From Streptomyces calvus (GTDB lineage Bacteria > Actinomycetota > Actinomycetes > Streptomycetales > Streptomycetaceae): 64,000 nt of DNA. This document shows positions 1 to 16,396 of this stretch, piece after piece. Where the stretch lies: positions 1 to 64,000 of the forward strand of contig NZ_VCNP01000024.1 in NCBI RefSeq assembly GCF_006782915.1. The letters are read 5' to 3'. Positions within the stretch are counted from its first letter, which is position 1. Each line of letters opens with the position of its first letter. The translations under genes and the position numbers were made by a program. Below the pieces are notes generated by a model. That model did not search any database, was not told where the DNA came from, and saw nothing but the letters and a program-made list of their open reading frames with translations.

Positions 1-2985
1 GGCCCCGCCCCGTGGGCCGTCGGGGACGCCGAGGGCTTCGCCCAGCGGCTGGCCCATCTCGGCGTGGACCGTGCCACGGCCGCGGCGCTGGCCGCCGAGC
101 CCGTCGGCCGGCTGGCCGCGCGCGCCGCCAAACCCGACTGGGCGCGGTACGCCGAAGCCGCCTTGGCCGGCGCCTCCCCGGAGCCTGCGGAGCCGGTCAC
201 CGCCGGGGGCGAGGGACCCGACGTCTTCGCCCCGGTCGTACGGCCGCTCGTCGCCGCCGCCACCGCGCGGCTGGCCGAGTCGCTGCCCGCGGACGCCGAA
301 CCGGCGGTGTGGCGGGATGCGTTCGCGCGGCGGCTGACGCACCAGATGGTCCGTCAGGCGGCGCGGACCCTGGTCCACGAACTCGACACGGCGCGGCGCG
401 CCGGGCGGCTGGCCGGTGCCGGCTCCCGTGAGCGGTTCGACGCCTTCGTCGCCGCCGCCGGCACCCGGCAGGGCCTCGGCGCGCTGTTCGCCGCCCGCCC
501 GGTGCTGGCCCGGATGCTCGCGCAGACCGCACTGGACGCGACCGCGGCCACCGCCGAGCTGGCGGCCCGTTTCGCGGCCGACCGGGAGGACCTGGCCGCC
601 GGGCTCCTCGACGGACGCGACCCGGGGCCGCTCACCGGGGTGGATCTCGGCCGCGGGGACGCCCACGAGGGCAACCGGTCCGTCGCGGTCCTGCACTTCG
701 CCGACGAGCGGCTGGTCTACAAGCCGCGGCCGCTCGGCCAGCACGCCCTCCTCGACGGCCTGGTGGGCTGGCTCAACACCAAGGTGCCCGGGCTGGACCT
801 GCGCACCCCGCGCAGTCTGCGCCGAGAGGCGTACGGCTGGCTGGAGTTCGTCGAGCACCGGTGGTGCCGTTCGGTGACCGAGACCGACGCCTTCTACCGG
901 CGCCAGGGCGCGCTGCTGGCCCTGCTGTACGCGGTGGACGGCGCCGACATGCACTACGAGAACGTCATCGCCTGCGGCGACCAGCCGGTCCTGGTGGACG
1001 CCGAGACGCTGCTGCACACCGGGCTCGCGCAGTCCATGACGGCCGGCGCCGATCCGGCGGCGGACGCGCTGCGGGCGTCCGTGCACCGCACCTGTCTGCT
1101 GCCGCACCTGCTGATCGGCGAGCACGGCGCCCTGGACATCTCCGCGCTCGGCCGGTCCACCGACGGCACCTACCCGAGCGAGGGCCTGCACTGGCGGGAC
1201 AGCGGCCTGGACACCATGCGGGCCGTGCGGGGGCCGTTGCTCAGCCCCGCCGGGCACAACCAGCCGCTGCCCGCCGGCCGCCTGCTGGAGGGCGCCGACC
1301 ACCGGGCCGCGCTGCTGGAGGGCTTCCGCGCCGCGTACACGGCACTCGCCGCCGACGGGCACGAACTTCTCGGCGAGGACGGCCCGTTGATGTCCGGCGC
1401 GGACCGCCCCGCCCGGCTCGTCGCCCGCGCCACCCGCCTGTACGCGACCCTCCTCGAGGAGTCCACCCACCCGTCGCTGCTCGGCGACGCGCTCGCCCGG
1501 GAGGGCGTCTTCGCGGTGCTGTGGACGGAGTCCGTTGACGACGAGGCGCGCCGGCGGCTGATCGAACACGAGACGGCGGCGCTGTGGCGCGGTGACGTCC
1601 CGCTGTTCACGCACCGGCCGTCGGGAACCGCGGTGCGGGCCGACGACGGCACGTGGCTGCCCGGACTGCTGCCGGTGGCGGGCCTGGCCTCGGTGCGGGA
1701 GAAGATCGCCCGGATGGACGAGGTCGACTGCCACGACCAGGAGTGGATCATCGCGGCCACGATCGCGGCGCGGGGTGCGGGGTCGCCGCTGGACCGGCCC
1801 CGGTCCGAACTGGCGGTGGAGCCGGTGCCGGCCGTCGCACCCGACGCGTCCCGGCTGCTCGCCGCCGCGTGCGGGATCGCCGACGAGATCGCCGCTCGCG
1901 CGGTGCGGGACGGGGGCCGGACCAACTGGCTCGGTCTGGAGCGGGTGTCCGGCCCGCACTGGGCGGTGCTGCCGATGGGCGCCGGACTCGCGCAGGGCTA
2001 CTGCGGGGTGGCGCTGTTCCTGGCGCACGCGGACGCGCTGGCCGGAGCGGGCCGGTACGCCGCGCTCGCCCGGGAGGCGGTCCGCCCGCTGCCCGTCCTG
2101 CTGAAGGCCCTGGCGGACGATCCCGAACTGAGCGCGGCGGCCGGGCCGGGCGCGTACGACGGTCTCGGCGGCGTCGTGTACGCGGTGCTGCGGCTGTCGG
2201 CGCTGCTGGGCCCGGAGCCGGCCGACTGCCTGCCCGACGCGCTCACCGCCCTCGGACACGCCGCGTCCGCCTCATCCGATCCGGGGTTCGCCGGCGGCAC
2301 GGCCGGAGCCCTGACCGCCGCCGTCGCCGTGCACGAGGCGACCGGCGACCCGGCGGCGCTGCGGCTCGCGGACGCCCTGGCGGACCGGCTGCTCGACGCG
2401 GTGTCCGGCCCCGAAAGGGCCCCGGCGTCGTGGGCCGCCGCCGCGCACGGCCTCCCCGCCGGTTTCGCCGACGGTACCGCGGGCATCGCCTGGGCCCTGC
2501 TGCGGTACGCCGCCCGCCGCCCTCGTCGGGCCGCCGTGCACACGGCCGCCGCCCGGGCGCTGCTGGACACCGCGTCACGGGGCGCCGGGGCGGACCCCGC
2601 GGACGCGTCCTGGTCCCGCGGGCTCTCCGGGGCGGCGGCCGTCGCCGCCCACCTGCCCCCCGTACCCGGTGCGCCCGCCGCGGCCCCACCGGCGGACCCC
2701 GACGTGCGCCCCGACCTCAGCCTGGGGCAGGGCACGCTCGGCACGCTGGAAGCCCTGGCCGTACGCGCCGGACGGGGTGACCCGGCCGCCGCCGGGGCGC
2801 TCGCCCGGCACGCCGGCCGGGTGCTCGCCCTCGTCGAGGCGCAGAACCACCGCTGCGCCACCCCCGACCACGTTCCCTCCCCCGGACTGCTCGACGGGCT
2901 GTCCGGCATCGGGTACGGGCTGCTGCGCCTCGCCCATCCCGGCACCGTCCCGTCCGTCCTGCTCCTGTCCCACCCCGGCCACTGA
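1..2985 (+). CDS. lanM: LanM-type class II lanthipeptide synthetase with degenerate cyclase domain (5' end outside window)
   Basis: The reading frame is open to the left edge, so only the last 994 residues are visible. The N-terminal part is a LanM dehydratase (DUF4135). It keeps the residues known from CylM: the GDAH pair (Asp 658-660, His 664-666), Lys in LVYKPR, the DMHYEN motif at 946-963 and the Asp of VLVDAETL. This domain phosphorylates and eliminates Ser/Thr in a precursor peptide to give Dha/Dhb. The C-terminal part has the LanC repeats and the family ending (GIGYGLLRL, VPSVLLL). However, the canonical WCxG is WSRG (Ser at 2614-2616), the canonical CHG is GQG (2725-2730), and the GxxHG catalytic His is Asp (2470-2472). 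All three zinc ligands are therefore missing. I infer an enzyme that dehydrates but does not cyclise by the usual route. Its likely substrate is encoded 79 bp downstream. Confidence 0.93.
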   Translation, partial: GPAPWAVGDAEGFAQRLAHLGVDRATAAALAAEPVGRLAARAAKPDWARYAEAALAGASPEPAEPVTAGGEGPDVFAPVVRPLVAAATARLAESLPADAEPAVWRDAFARRLTHQMVRQAARTLVHELDTARRAGRLAGAGSRERFDAFVAAAGTRQGLGALFAARPVLARMLAQTALDATAATAELAARFAADREDLAAGLLDGRDPGPLTGVDLGRGDAHEGNRSVAVLHFADERLVYKPRPLGQHALLDGLVGWLNTKVPGLDLRTPRSLRREAYGWLEFVEHRWCRSVTETDAFYRRQGALLALLYAVDGADMHYENVIACGDQPVLVDAETLLHTGLAQSMTAGADPAADALRASVHRTCLLPHLLIGEHGALDISALGRSTDGTYPSEGLHWRDSGLDTMRAVRGPLLSPAGHNQPLPAGRLLEGADHRAALLEGFRAAYTALAADGHELLGEDGPLMSGADRPARLVARATRLYATLLEESTHPSLLGDALAREGVFAVLWTESVDDEARRRLIEHETAALWRGDVPLFTHRPSGTAVRADDGTWLPGLLPVAGLASVREKIARMDEVDCHDQEWIIAATIAARGAGSPLDRPRSELAVEPVPAVAPDASRLLAAACGIADEIAARAVRDGGRTNWLGLERVSGPHWAVLPMGAGLAQGYCGVALFLAHADALAGAGRYAALAREAVRPLPVLLKALADDPELSAAAGPGAYDGLGGVVYAVLRLSALLGPEPADCLPDALTALGHAASASSDPGFAGGTAGALTAAVAVHEATGDPAALRLADALADRLLDAVSGPERAPASWAAAAHGLPAGFADGTAGIAWALLRYAARRPRRAAVHTAAARALLDTASRGAGADPADASWSRGLSGAAAVAAHLPPVPGAPAAAPPADPDVRPDLSLGQGTLGTLEALAVRAGRGDPAAAGALARHAGRVLALVEAQNHRCATPDHVPSPGLLDGLSGIGYGLLRLAHPGTVPSVLLLSHPGH

Positions 2986-3064
2986 CCGGCAGGGCACCTC
3001 GCCACCACGGCTCTTCCACCTCCACCCCCGTACCTCCCGTACGGACCTTCAGAAGGGGTCACCG

Positions 3065-3268
3065 ATGGACCAGCACCCGAACACCACCGCGACCGCCGCC
3101 GACTCCGCCGCGACCGCCGCCGAGGAGCAGGACGCGGCGGGCGGGATCACGCTCACCGGCCGCAACCGCGCCTGCGCCCGCGCCCGCGTCCTGGCCGGGA
3201 TGGTGCTGACCAGCGGCATCGTCATCACGCTGACCTCGGTGGACACCTCGGTCTCCGTGCCGAACTGA
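3065..3268 (+). CDS. lanA: Putative LanM precursor peptide, 67 aa, single Cys
   Basis: This short ORF directly follows lanM and has a good ribosome site (AGAAGGGG, 7 bases before the ATG). The first 27 residues are acidic and Ala/Thr-rich and end in DAAGG, a typical double-glycine leader cut. The predicted 40-residue core starts ITLTGRNRACARARV and continues with a hydrophobic Thr/Ser-rich stretch ending TSVSVPN. The core has about ten Ser/Thr but only one Cys (residue 37), which lies before most of the Ser/Thr. At most one (methyl)lanthionine could form. That matches the loss of zinc ligands in the adjacent synthetase and points to a mostly linear peptide rich in dehydro residues. No protease or ABC exporter gene is visible beside it. 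Precursor identity is inferred from position, leader type and composition. Confidence 0.72.
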   Translation: MDQHPNTTATAADSAATAAEEQDAAGGITLTGRNRACARARVLAGMVLTSGIVITLTSVDTSVSVPN

Positions 3269-3295
3269 TCCCGGTCGGCCGTCACTTCGCGTGAG

Positions 3296-3324
3296 GGCGC
3301 GGGCCCGTCCGGCGGGCCCGCGCC
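3296..3324 (+). terminator. Strong hairpin after the precursor peptide gene
   Basis: Perfect 12-bp GC stem (GGCGCGGGCCCG with its complement) and a 5-base loop, 27 bases after the precursor stop. It probably ends the lanM-peptide transcript, or attenuates it, before the regulator gene. Confidence 0.7.
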
Positions 3325-3447
3325 GCGGTGCGTCCGGCGGGACCGCCCGTTCCCGCTCCGGTGTGCGGCCGTTCCGCGTCGGGGCCGGGCGGGTTCAGGG
3401 TGCGTGGCCGCTCCGCTGCGGCCTGCCCTGGAACCCGACATCCTGAT

Positions 3448-3453
3448 TATCAT
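3448..3453 (+). promoter_or_regulatory. Candidate -10 box for the LAL regulator
   Basis: TATCAT lies 8 bases before the ATG at 3462, and no ribosome site is visible between. This suggests a leaderless or very short-leader transcript. No convincing -35 is seen. Confidence 0.35.
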
Positions 3454-3461
3454 CTGCGTTC

Positions 3462-6374
3462 ATGCGTTCCCATGCGCCTTCCCTCGTCGGGCGGGACCTC
3501 CAACTCAGCCTGCTCGAGAGCGCCTTGGCCGAGGCGCGACAGGGACGGGGCGGTGTCGTCTTCCTGGTCGGTGAGGCCGGGGTGGGCAAGTCGCGGCTCG
3601 CGGCGGAGGCCGTGGGCGGCGCGCTCGGCTCCGGGATGCGGGTCCTGCGCGGCCGCAGCAGCACCACCGGGCCCGCGGTGCCGTTCCGTCCGCTGACCGA
3701 GGCCCTGATGCCGCTGTTCCGCGGCGGCGAGCCGTTGGACGACGTGGCCCTCGGCCCGTACCGGTCGGTTCTGGGACGGCTGATACCCGAGTGGGACACC
3801 GGCGAGCGCGAGAGCAGCTCCATGGTGATCCTGGGCGAGGCGGTGCTGCGGCTGCTGCTGGCCGCCGGGCGCGGGCAAGGGCAGTTGCTGCTGCTGGAGG
3901 ACCTGCACGACGCCGACCCCGAGACCCTCGAAGTCCTCGAGTACCTGGTGGACAACCTGGAGTACACGCCGGTGCTGCTGCTGGCCACCGTGCGGACCGA
4001 TTTCAGCGACGCGCTGGACCTGGCGCAGTCCGCCCGCCGCCGGGGCGTCGCCACCCTCGCCGAACTCCCGCCGCTGACCCGGGCGCAGGTGGAGGAGATG
4101 ACGGCGGCGCATCTGGGCGTGGACGGCCCGGACGAGGTGCCGCCGGCGGTCCCGGACCGCCTGTGGGAGGACAGCGCGGGCAGTCCCTACCTGGTCGAGG
4201 AACTGCTGCAGTCCATGATCGGGGCCGGCACGCTGGTGCAGGGCGTCGACGGCTGGCGCACCGTCGGCGACCTGCGGCGCGACGTCTCCTCCACGCTGGC
4301 CCGGGGCATCCTGCGCCGCATCGACCGGCTGGGCGCGCAGGGCCTGACACTGCTGTCGGCCGCCGCGGTGCTGGGCCGCCGCTTCTCGCTCACCGTGCTC
4401 CAGCACATGACCGGCGTCGAGGACCGGACCCTGCTGAGCCATCTGCACGCGGGCGTCGCCGCCCGGCTGGTCATCCCCGACGAGCCCGCACCCGACTGGT
4501 ACTCCTTCCGCCACTCCCCCACGGTGGAGGCGCTGTTCACGCAGATGACGCCGGGACAGCGCGCGGAGCTGGCACGGCGCGGCGCACGGGCCGTCGAGGA
4601 ACTGCACCCGGGCCTCGACGGCGACTGGTGCGCGCTGGCGGCCGGGCTGCGCTGCGAGGCCGGGGACCGGGTGGAGGCGGGGCGGCTCTACGCGGACGCC
4701 GGCGGGCGGGCCCTGGCGGCGGGCGCCTTGGGCTCGGCGGTCACCCTGCTCAGCCGGGCCGAGGAACTGCTGGCGGAGGCCGGTGATCCGCAGGCCCGGG
4801 CCTCGGTGCTGGAGGACCTGCTGCCCGCGCTCGCGGAGGCCGGTGACTTCGCCCGCGCCTTCGACCTGGCCGAGGACCTGCACGCGCTGGGCGGGGCCGG
4901 GCTGAACGCCGTACGGCTGGCCACGCTGCACAGCCGGCTGGCCAAGGTGGCCCACACGGCGGGCCGGTGGAGCGACGGCAACCGGCAGGTGGCCCGGGCC
5001 CGCGAGGTCCTGGCGACGGCCCCGGACGAGGCGACGGCCGCGGCCGTCGACGTCACGGCCGCCTACCTCGCCCTGGACACCCCGGGTCCGGACCGCACCC
5101 AGCACGCGGAGAAGCTGGCCCGCTCGGCGGCCGACGCCGCCGAGCGGCACGGCCTGCCGGTCGTCGCCTGCCAGGCGTGGGAGCTGCTGGCCACCGTCGC
5201 CCGTGAGCGGGACCCCGAGGAGTCCGCGGACATGCTCCGGCGGGCGCTTGAGACGGCGGAACGGCACCGGCTGCCCCTGCAGCGCATGTACGCGGCCACC
5301 CGCATGAGCGGCAACGCCTGGCTCGCCGAGGGCGACGCCTCCGGCCTGCTGGCGGCCCGCGAGGAGGCGCTGCGGCTCGGCTCGGTGAACATCGTGCACA
5401 CGGTGGACGGCATCCTCGTCCTGGACGCGGTACTGCGCGGTGACCACGCGACCGCGCGGTCGGCCGCGGCGGACTGCCTGGCGGTGGCGCGGCGGCTGCG
5501 CCTGGCGCCCGTCGTGCGGTACGTCCTGATGGCGCGGGCCACCATGGAGGCGCACCGCGCGGACCGGGCGGCGATGGAGGCGACGCTGGCGGCGTTCGCC
5601 GAGTGGGACGGCGCGGGTTCGCAGGAGGAGCCGCTGAGCCTCGGCCTGGCCCGCGCCTTCTGCGCGCTGCTGGAGGAGGACCGCGACCTGGCGCGCGCCG
5701 AGCTGCGAGCGGTGCAGGCGCTGGAGGCGGACAACCCCTCCACGTACCACCTCGGCGGGATCCACGGCCTGGTCCTGCTGCTGGACGTGCTCGCCGGTGA
5801 CGCGGACCGGACCCGGCACGAGGAGATCACCGCCACCGCGATGGCCCGGATGCGGTGGAACCGCCAGTTCGTCCTGCTCGCCGACGCCGTGCTGCTGGGC
5901 CGGGAGGGCGCGGGGCCGCGCGCGGTCGCGGCGGTGGAGGCGGCGCTGGCGGCGGCGGAACCGTATCCGCTCGCCCGGCACCTGGGGCTGCGGCTGATCG
6001 CGGACGCGGCGCACCAGGACGGCTGGGGCGATGCGGTGGGCTGGCTGCGGCAGGCCGAGCACTACTTCCACGAGCGGGACGTCGCGGCCGTCACCGGCGC
6101 CTGCCGGGCGGCGCTGCGCCGCTTCGGCGCCCCGGTGCACCAGCACCGCTCCGGCACCGGCTCGATCCCGCGGGAACTGCGCGCCCAGGGCGTGACCGTG
6201 CGGGAGTTCGACGTGTTCCGGCTGCTCGCGGAGCGGCTCAGCAACAAGGACATCGCCGACCGGCTGTTCATCTCGCCCCGCACCGCGGAGAAGCACATCG
6301 CGAGCCTGATCACCAAGACGGGGGCGGCCAACCGCGCGGACCTGTGCGCGCGGTCGGCCGCCTTCCGGGAGTAG
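3462..6374 (+). CDS. LuxR-family transcriptional regulator, large ATP-binding (LAL) type
   Basis: 970 residues, the usual size of LAL regulators. An N-terminal AAA/NTPase domain has Walker A GEAGVGKS (residues 37-44) and a Walker B-like LLLLEDLHDAD near 145. A long helical TPR-like middle follows. The last 65 residues are a LuxR helix-turn-helix (REFDVFRLLAERLSNKDIA, then SPRTAEKHI). LAL proteins are usually pathway-specific activators. Placed between the lanM-peptide genes (+) and the NRPS operon (-), this one probably controls one or both, which is inference. It is convergent with the MFS gene, with a 21-bp gap. The start at 3462 fits the candidate -10 just upstream. Confidence 0.9.
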   Translation: MRSHAPSLVGRDLQLSLLESALAEARQGRGGVVFLVGEAGVGKSRLAAEAVGGALGSGMRVLRGRSSTTGPAVPFRPLTEALMPLFRGGEPLDDVALGPYRSVLGRLIPEWDTGERESSSMVILGEAVLRLLLAAGRGQGQLLLLEDLHDADPETLEVLEYLVDNLEYTPVLLLATVRTDFSDALDLAQSARRRGVATLAELPPLTRAQVEEMTAAHLGVDGPDEVPPAVPDRLWEDSAGSPYLVEELLQSMIGAGTLVQGVDGWRTVGDLRRDVSSTLARGILRRIDRLGAQGLTLLSAAAVLGRRFSLTVLQHMTGVEDRTLLSHLHAGVAARLVIPDEPAPDWYSFRHSPTVEALFTQMTPGQRAELARRGARAVEELHPGLDGDWCALAAGLRCEAGDRVEAGRLYADAGGRALAAGALGSAVTLLSRAEELLAEAGDPQARASVLEDLLPALAEAGDFARAFDLAEDLHALGGAGLNAVRLATLHSRLAKVAHTAGRWSDGNRQVARAREVLATAPDEATAAAVDVTAAYLALDTPGPDRTQHAEKLARSAADAAERHGLPVVACQAWELLATVARERDPEESADMLRRALETAERHRLPLQRMYAATRMSGNAWLAEGDASGLLAAREEALRLGSVNIVHTVDGILVLDAVLRGDHATARSAAADCLAVARRLRLAPVVRYVLMARATMEAHRADRAAMEATLAAFAEWDGAGSQEEPLSLGLARAFCALLEEDRDLARAELRAVQALEADNPSTYHLGGIHGLVLLLDVLAGDADRTRHEEITATAMARMRWNRQFVLLADAVLLGREGAGPRAVAAVEAALAAAEPYPLARHLGLRLIADAAHQDGWGDAVGWLRQAEHYFHERDVAAVTGACRAALRRFGAPVHQHRSGTGSIPRELRAQGVTVREFDVFRLLAERLSNKDIADRLFISPRTAEKHIASLITKTGAANRADLCARSAAFRE

Positions 6375-6395
6375 GGCAGGGCCGGCGAGGGCCGC

Positions 6396-7646
6396 CTACC
6401 GCATCTCGCGCACCCTCCTGGACGCCAGCACCGCCAGTCCGGTCGCGGCGAGCACCGCGACCGCCACCCCGAACAGGGCGGAGACGTCCCGGCCGGCCAG
6501 CGCCCCGCACACGATCAGCGACAGCGGGGCGACGGCGTAACCGAGGACCATGTCGACGGAGACGACACGGCCGAGCACGTCCTGCGGGATGTTCCGCTGG
6601 ATCCAGCTCAGCCCGAACACGCCCTGGAAGCCGATGGCGAAGCCCATGGCGAGGACGGTCACCACGACGACCGGGGTGCTGTGCACCAGACCGAGGACGG
6701 CCATGCCCGCGCTCAGCCAGCCGGCCAGGGCGGCCACCAGCAGGCCGACCCTGGGCCGCCCGCCGAGGGCACCGCCGGCGAGCGTGCCGAGCACGGCGCC
6801 CGCGGCGAGGGAGCCGTTGAGCACGCCGAGCGTGGCCGAGCCGCCGCGCAGCACCTGGTCGGCGAGGGTGGCGAAGCCGACCGTGAAGGGCCCGGCGTAG
6901 CAGAAGTTGACGGCGGTGTCGAGGGCGACGATCGTCCGCAGCCGCGGGTCGCGGGCGGTGTACGCGATGCCCTCGCGGATGCGGGCGCCGAGGGACGCCT
7001 GCTTCCCGGGCGTGCCGTCCGTGCCGGTGCGGGCCGCCCTGGGGCGGGTGCGGACGCGGGCCACGCACAGGCCGCACAGGGCGAAGCAGACGGCGTCGAC
7101 GAGGAAGGCGACCGGCGCCTGGGTCAGCGCGATGACCAGGCCGCCGATGGCTGGGCCGATGACGGCGGCGGTCCGCGCGCCGGCCCCCATCAGCGCGTTG
7201 GCCGGGGTGAGCAGTTCGTCGTCGACCACCGAGGGCAGGATGGAGACGCGCGCGGGCTGGAAGAAGGCGTCGACGGTGCCGAAGGCGGCGGCCGCGGCGC
7301 ACAGCATCCACACCGTCAGGTTCCCGGTCAGTCCGGTCAGTCCGACGGCCGCCATCAGGACGGCCCGGGTCCAGCTGGAGGCGACCATGAGGGCGCGCGG
7401 GGACATCGAGTCGCCGAGGCTGCCGCCGACCAGGGTGAACAGGGCGCGGGGGACGGCCTGGAAGGCCAGGACGTAGCCGAGGGTGAGAGTGGAGCCGGTC
7501 AGGCCGAGGGTGATCCAGGAGAACGCGACGACGCTGAAGCCGTCGCCCAGCAGGGACAGCGCCTGCCCCGTCCACAGGAGCCGGAAGGACCGGTGCCGGG
7601 CGGGGGCCCACAGGCGTGGGCCGGCGTCGGCGAGGGTGGTGGCCAT
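6396..7646 (-). CDS. MFS transporter, probable product exporter of the NRPS cluster
   Basis: 416 residues with about 12 hydrophobic segments. The N-terminus, FRLLWTGQALSLLGDGFSVVAFSW, is written here as FRLLWTGQALSLLGDG, the signature of the MFS_3/enterobactin-exporter-like family. The basic loop between TM2 and TM3 contains GDSMSPRALM. A long cytoplasmic loop rich in Arg/Thr lies near the centre. It starts 29 bp after the P450 stop and is the last gene of the - strand operon NRPS-NRPS-P450-MFS. It probably exports the peptide or gives self-resistance. The ATG at 7646 has GAAAGG upstream. The substrate is inferred from context only. Confidence 0.88.
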   Translation of the reverse strand: MATTLADAGPRLWAPARHRSFRLLWTGQALSLLGDGFSVVAFSWITLGLTGSTLTLGYVLAFQAVPRALFTLVGGSLGDSMSPRALMVASSWTRAVLMAAVGLTGLTGNLTVWMLCAAAAAFGTVDAFFQPARVSILPSVVDDELLTPANALMGAGARTAAVIGPAIGGLVIALTQAPVAFLVDAVCFALCGLCVARVRTRPRAARTGTDGTPGKQASLGARIREGIAYTARDPRLRTIVALDTAVNFCYAGPFTVGFATLADQVLRGGSATLGVLNGSLAAGAVLGTLAGGALGGRPRVGLLVAALAGWLSAGMAVLGLVHSTPVVVVTVLAMGFAIGFQGVFGLSWIQRNIPQDVLGRVVSVDMVLGYAVAPLSLIVCGALAGRDVSALFGVAVAVLAATGLAVLASRRVREMR

Positions 7647-7675
7647 GGGGTGCCTTTCGTCGGACCGGGGTCCGG

Positions 7676-8913
7676 TCAGTAGTGGACGGGCAGGGCGGTC
7701 AGGCCGCGGTTGAGCAGGGAGGGCTGCCAGGCCGGGCGCCCGGGGTCGGCGAGGGTCAGGCCGGGGTGGTCGCACACCAGCGTGCGGACGGCGGCCACGG
7801 CGACCAGGCGGGCCAGGGCGGCGCCGATGCAGAAGTGGGCGCCGAAGCCGAAGCCGAGGTGGGTGGCGCCGGAGCGGCGGACGTCGAAGCGGCCGGGGTC
7901 GGGGAAGCGGGCCGGGTCGCGGTTGGCGGCGGCGGTGACGAGGAAGATGCGGTCCCCGGCCCGCAGGGTGCGGCCGTCGAGGTCGAGGTCGCGGGCGGCG
8001 GTGCGGATGGACATCTTGGACGGGCCGTCCAGGCGCAGGGTCTCCTCCACCGCCCCCTGGGCCAGTTCGGGTTCGGCCCGCACGGCGGCCAGCTGGTCGG
8101 GGCGGGTGTGCAGGGCCAGGACGGTGTTGGCGATGAGGTTGCTGGTGGTCTCCCCGCCGGCGAACGCCATCTGGGTGAGCATCCCGACGAACTCCTCCTC
8201 GGTGACCGAGTCGCCGACCCGGCCCTCCCGGAGCACCTGGCTGATCAGGTCGTCGCCCGGTTCGGCGCGGCGCCGGGCGACGAGGGCGCCGAGGTAGTCG
8301 TCGAGGCTCACCAGGGCCTGGAGGGACGCCCGGTACTCGCTCTCCTCCTGGGCGGTGCCGAGGACGAGGTCGGCGACGCGGGTGTTCCAGTACCAGAAGG
8401 AGGGCCCGTCGGTGGGCGGGATGCCGAGCCAGCGGGCGAACACCAGGGCGGGCAGCGGTTTGGCGACGTCGGCCAGGAGGTCGCCGGTGCGGCCGGGCGT
8501 CGCCTTGCGGGCGAGGACGGCCCGGGTCGCCTTCTCGGTGAAGGCGCGGTAGCGGGCCACGGCCCGGGCGGAGAACGCCTCCTGGAAGACCTGGCGGAGC
8601 CTGCGGTGCCGGGGCGGGTCGTTGAAGACCATCCAGCGCGAGAGGATCCCGAAGGCCCGTTCGGCGTCCTCTCGGGCGCCCTGCGGGACGGCGTCCATCA
8701 GGGGCCGCACCCGGTCGGCGGAGACCGCGGGGTCGCGCAGGCAGCGCATCACCTGGTCGTAGCCGGTGACGAGCCAGGCGTGGTGCAGGGGACTCCAGTG
8801 GACGGGCGCGTGGTCGCGCAGGGCGTCGAGATGGCCGTAGGGGTCGGCGATCATGTCCGCGGAGAGCAGGTAGCGCTCGGTGGGGGCGGGAGCGGGGGCG
8901 GGGGCGTGGGTGG

Positions 8914-8917
<4 letters not shown>
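7676..8917 (-). CDS. Cytochrome P450, probable NRPS tailoring hydroxylase
   Basis: 413 residues, normal for bacterial class I P450s. The I-helix oxygen-activation motif AGGETTS, the ExxR motif (ETLR) and the heme-binding loop [10 protein letters not shown] with the axial Cys are all present. The ATG overlaps the NRPS stop by 4 bp (ATGA at 8914-8917), so it is translationally coupled to the assembly line. In such settings P450s usually hydroxylate an amino acid on a carrier protein or the released peptide. No ferredoxin gene is visible nearby, so a partner from elsewhere would be needed. The exact reaction cannot be read from sequence. Confidence 0.93.
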
Positions 8918-16227
<7,310 letters not shown>

Positions 16228-16396
16228 GGGGGCGCTCCGATCTCGGTTCTGGAGGGGAGGAAGTCGGTGGGGGACCGCTCGTCGGTCGCCGGGCCGTGGG
16301 TGCGGACGGCCGGAGCCGAGGGTCAGTGGGTGGCGAGGGCTCGGGTGACGGAGGTCGCCCGGAAGCCGCGGGACGGGGGCCGGCCGGGGCCGGGGG

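Noticed and set aside
3450..6296. 948-residue open frame on the - strand opposite the LAL regulator
   Set aside because: Arg/Gln/His-rich shadow typical of GC-rich antisense frames. No family motifs, while the + strand has complete ATPase and helix-turn-helix motifs.
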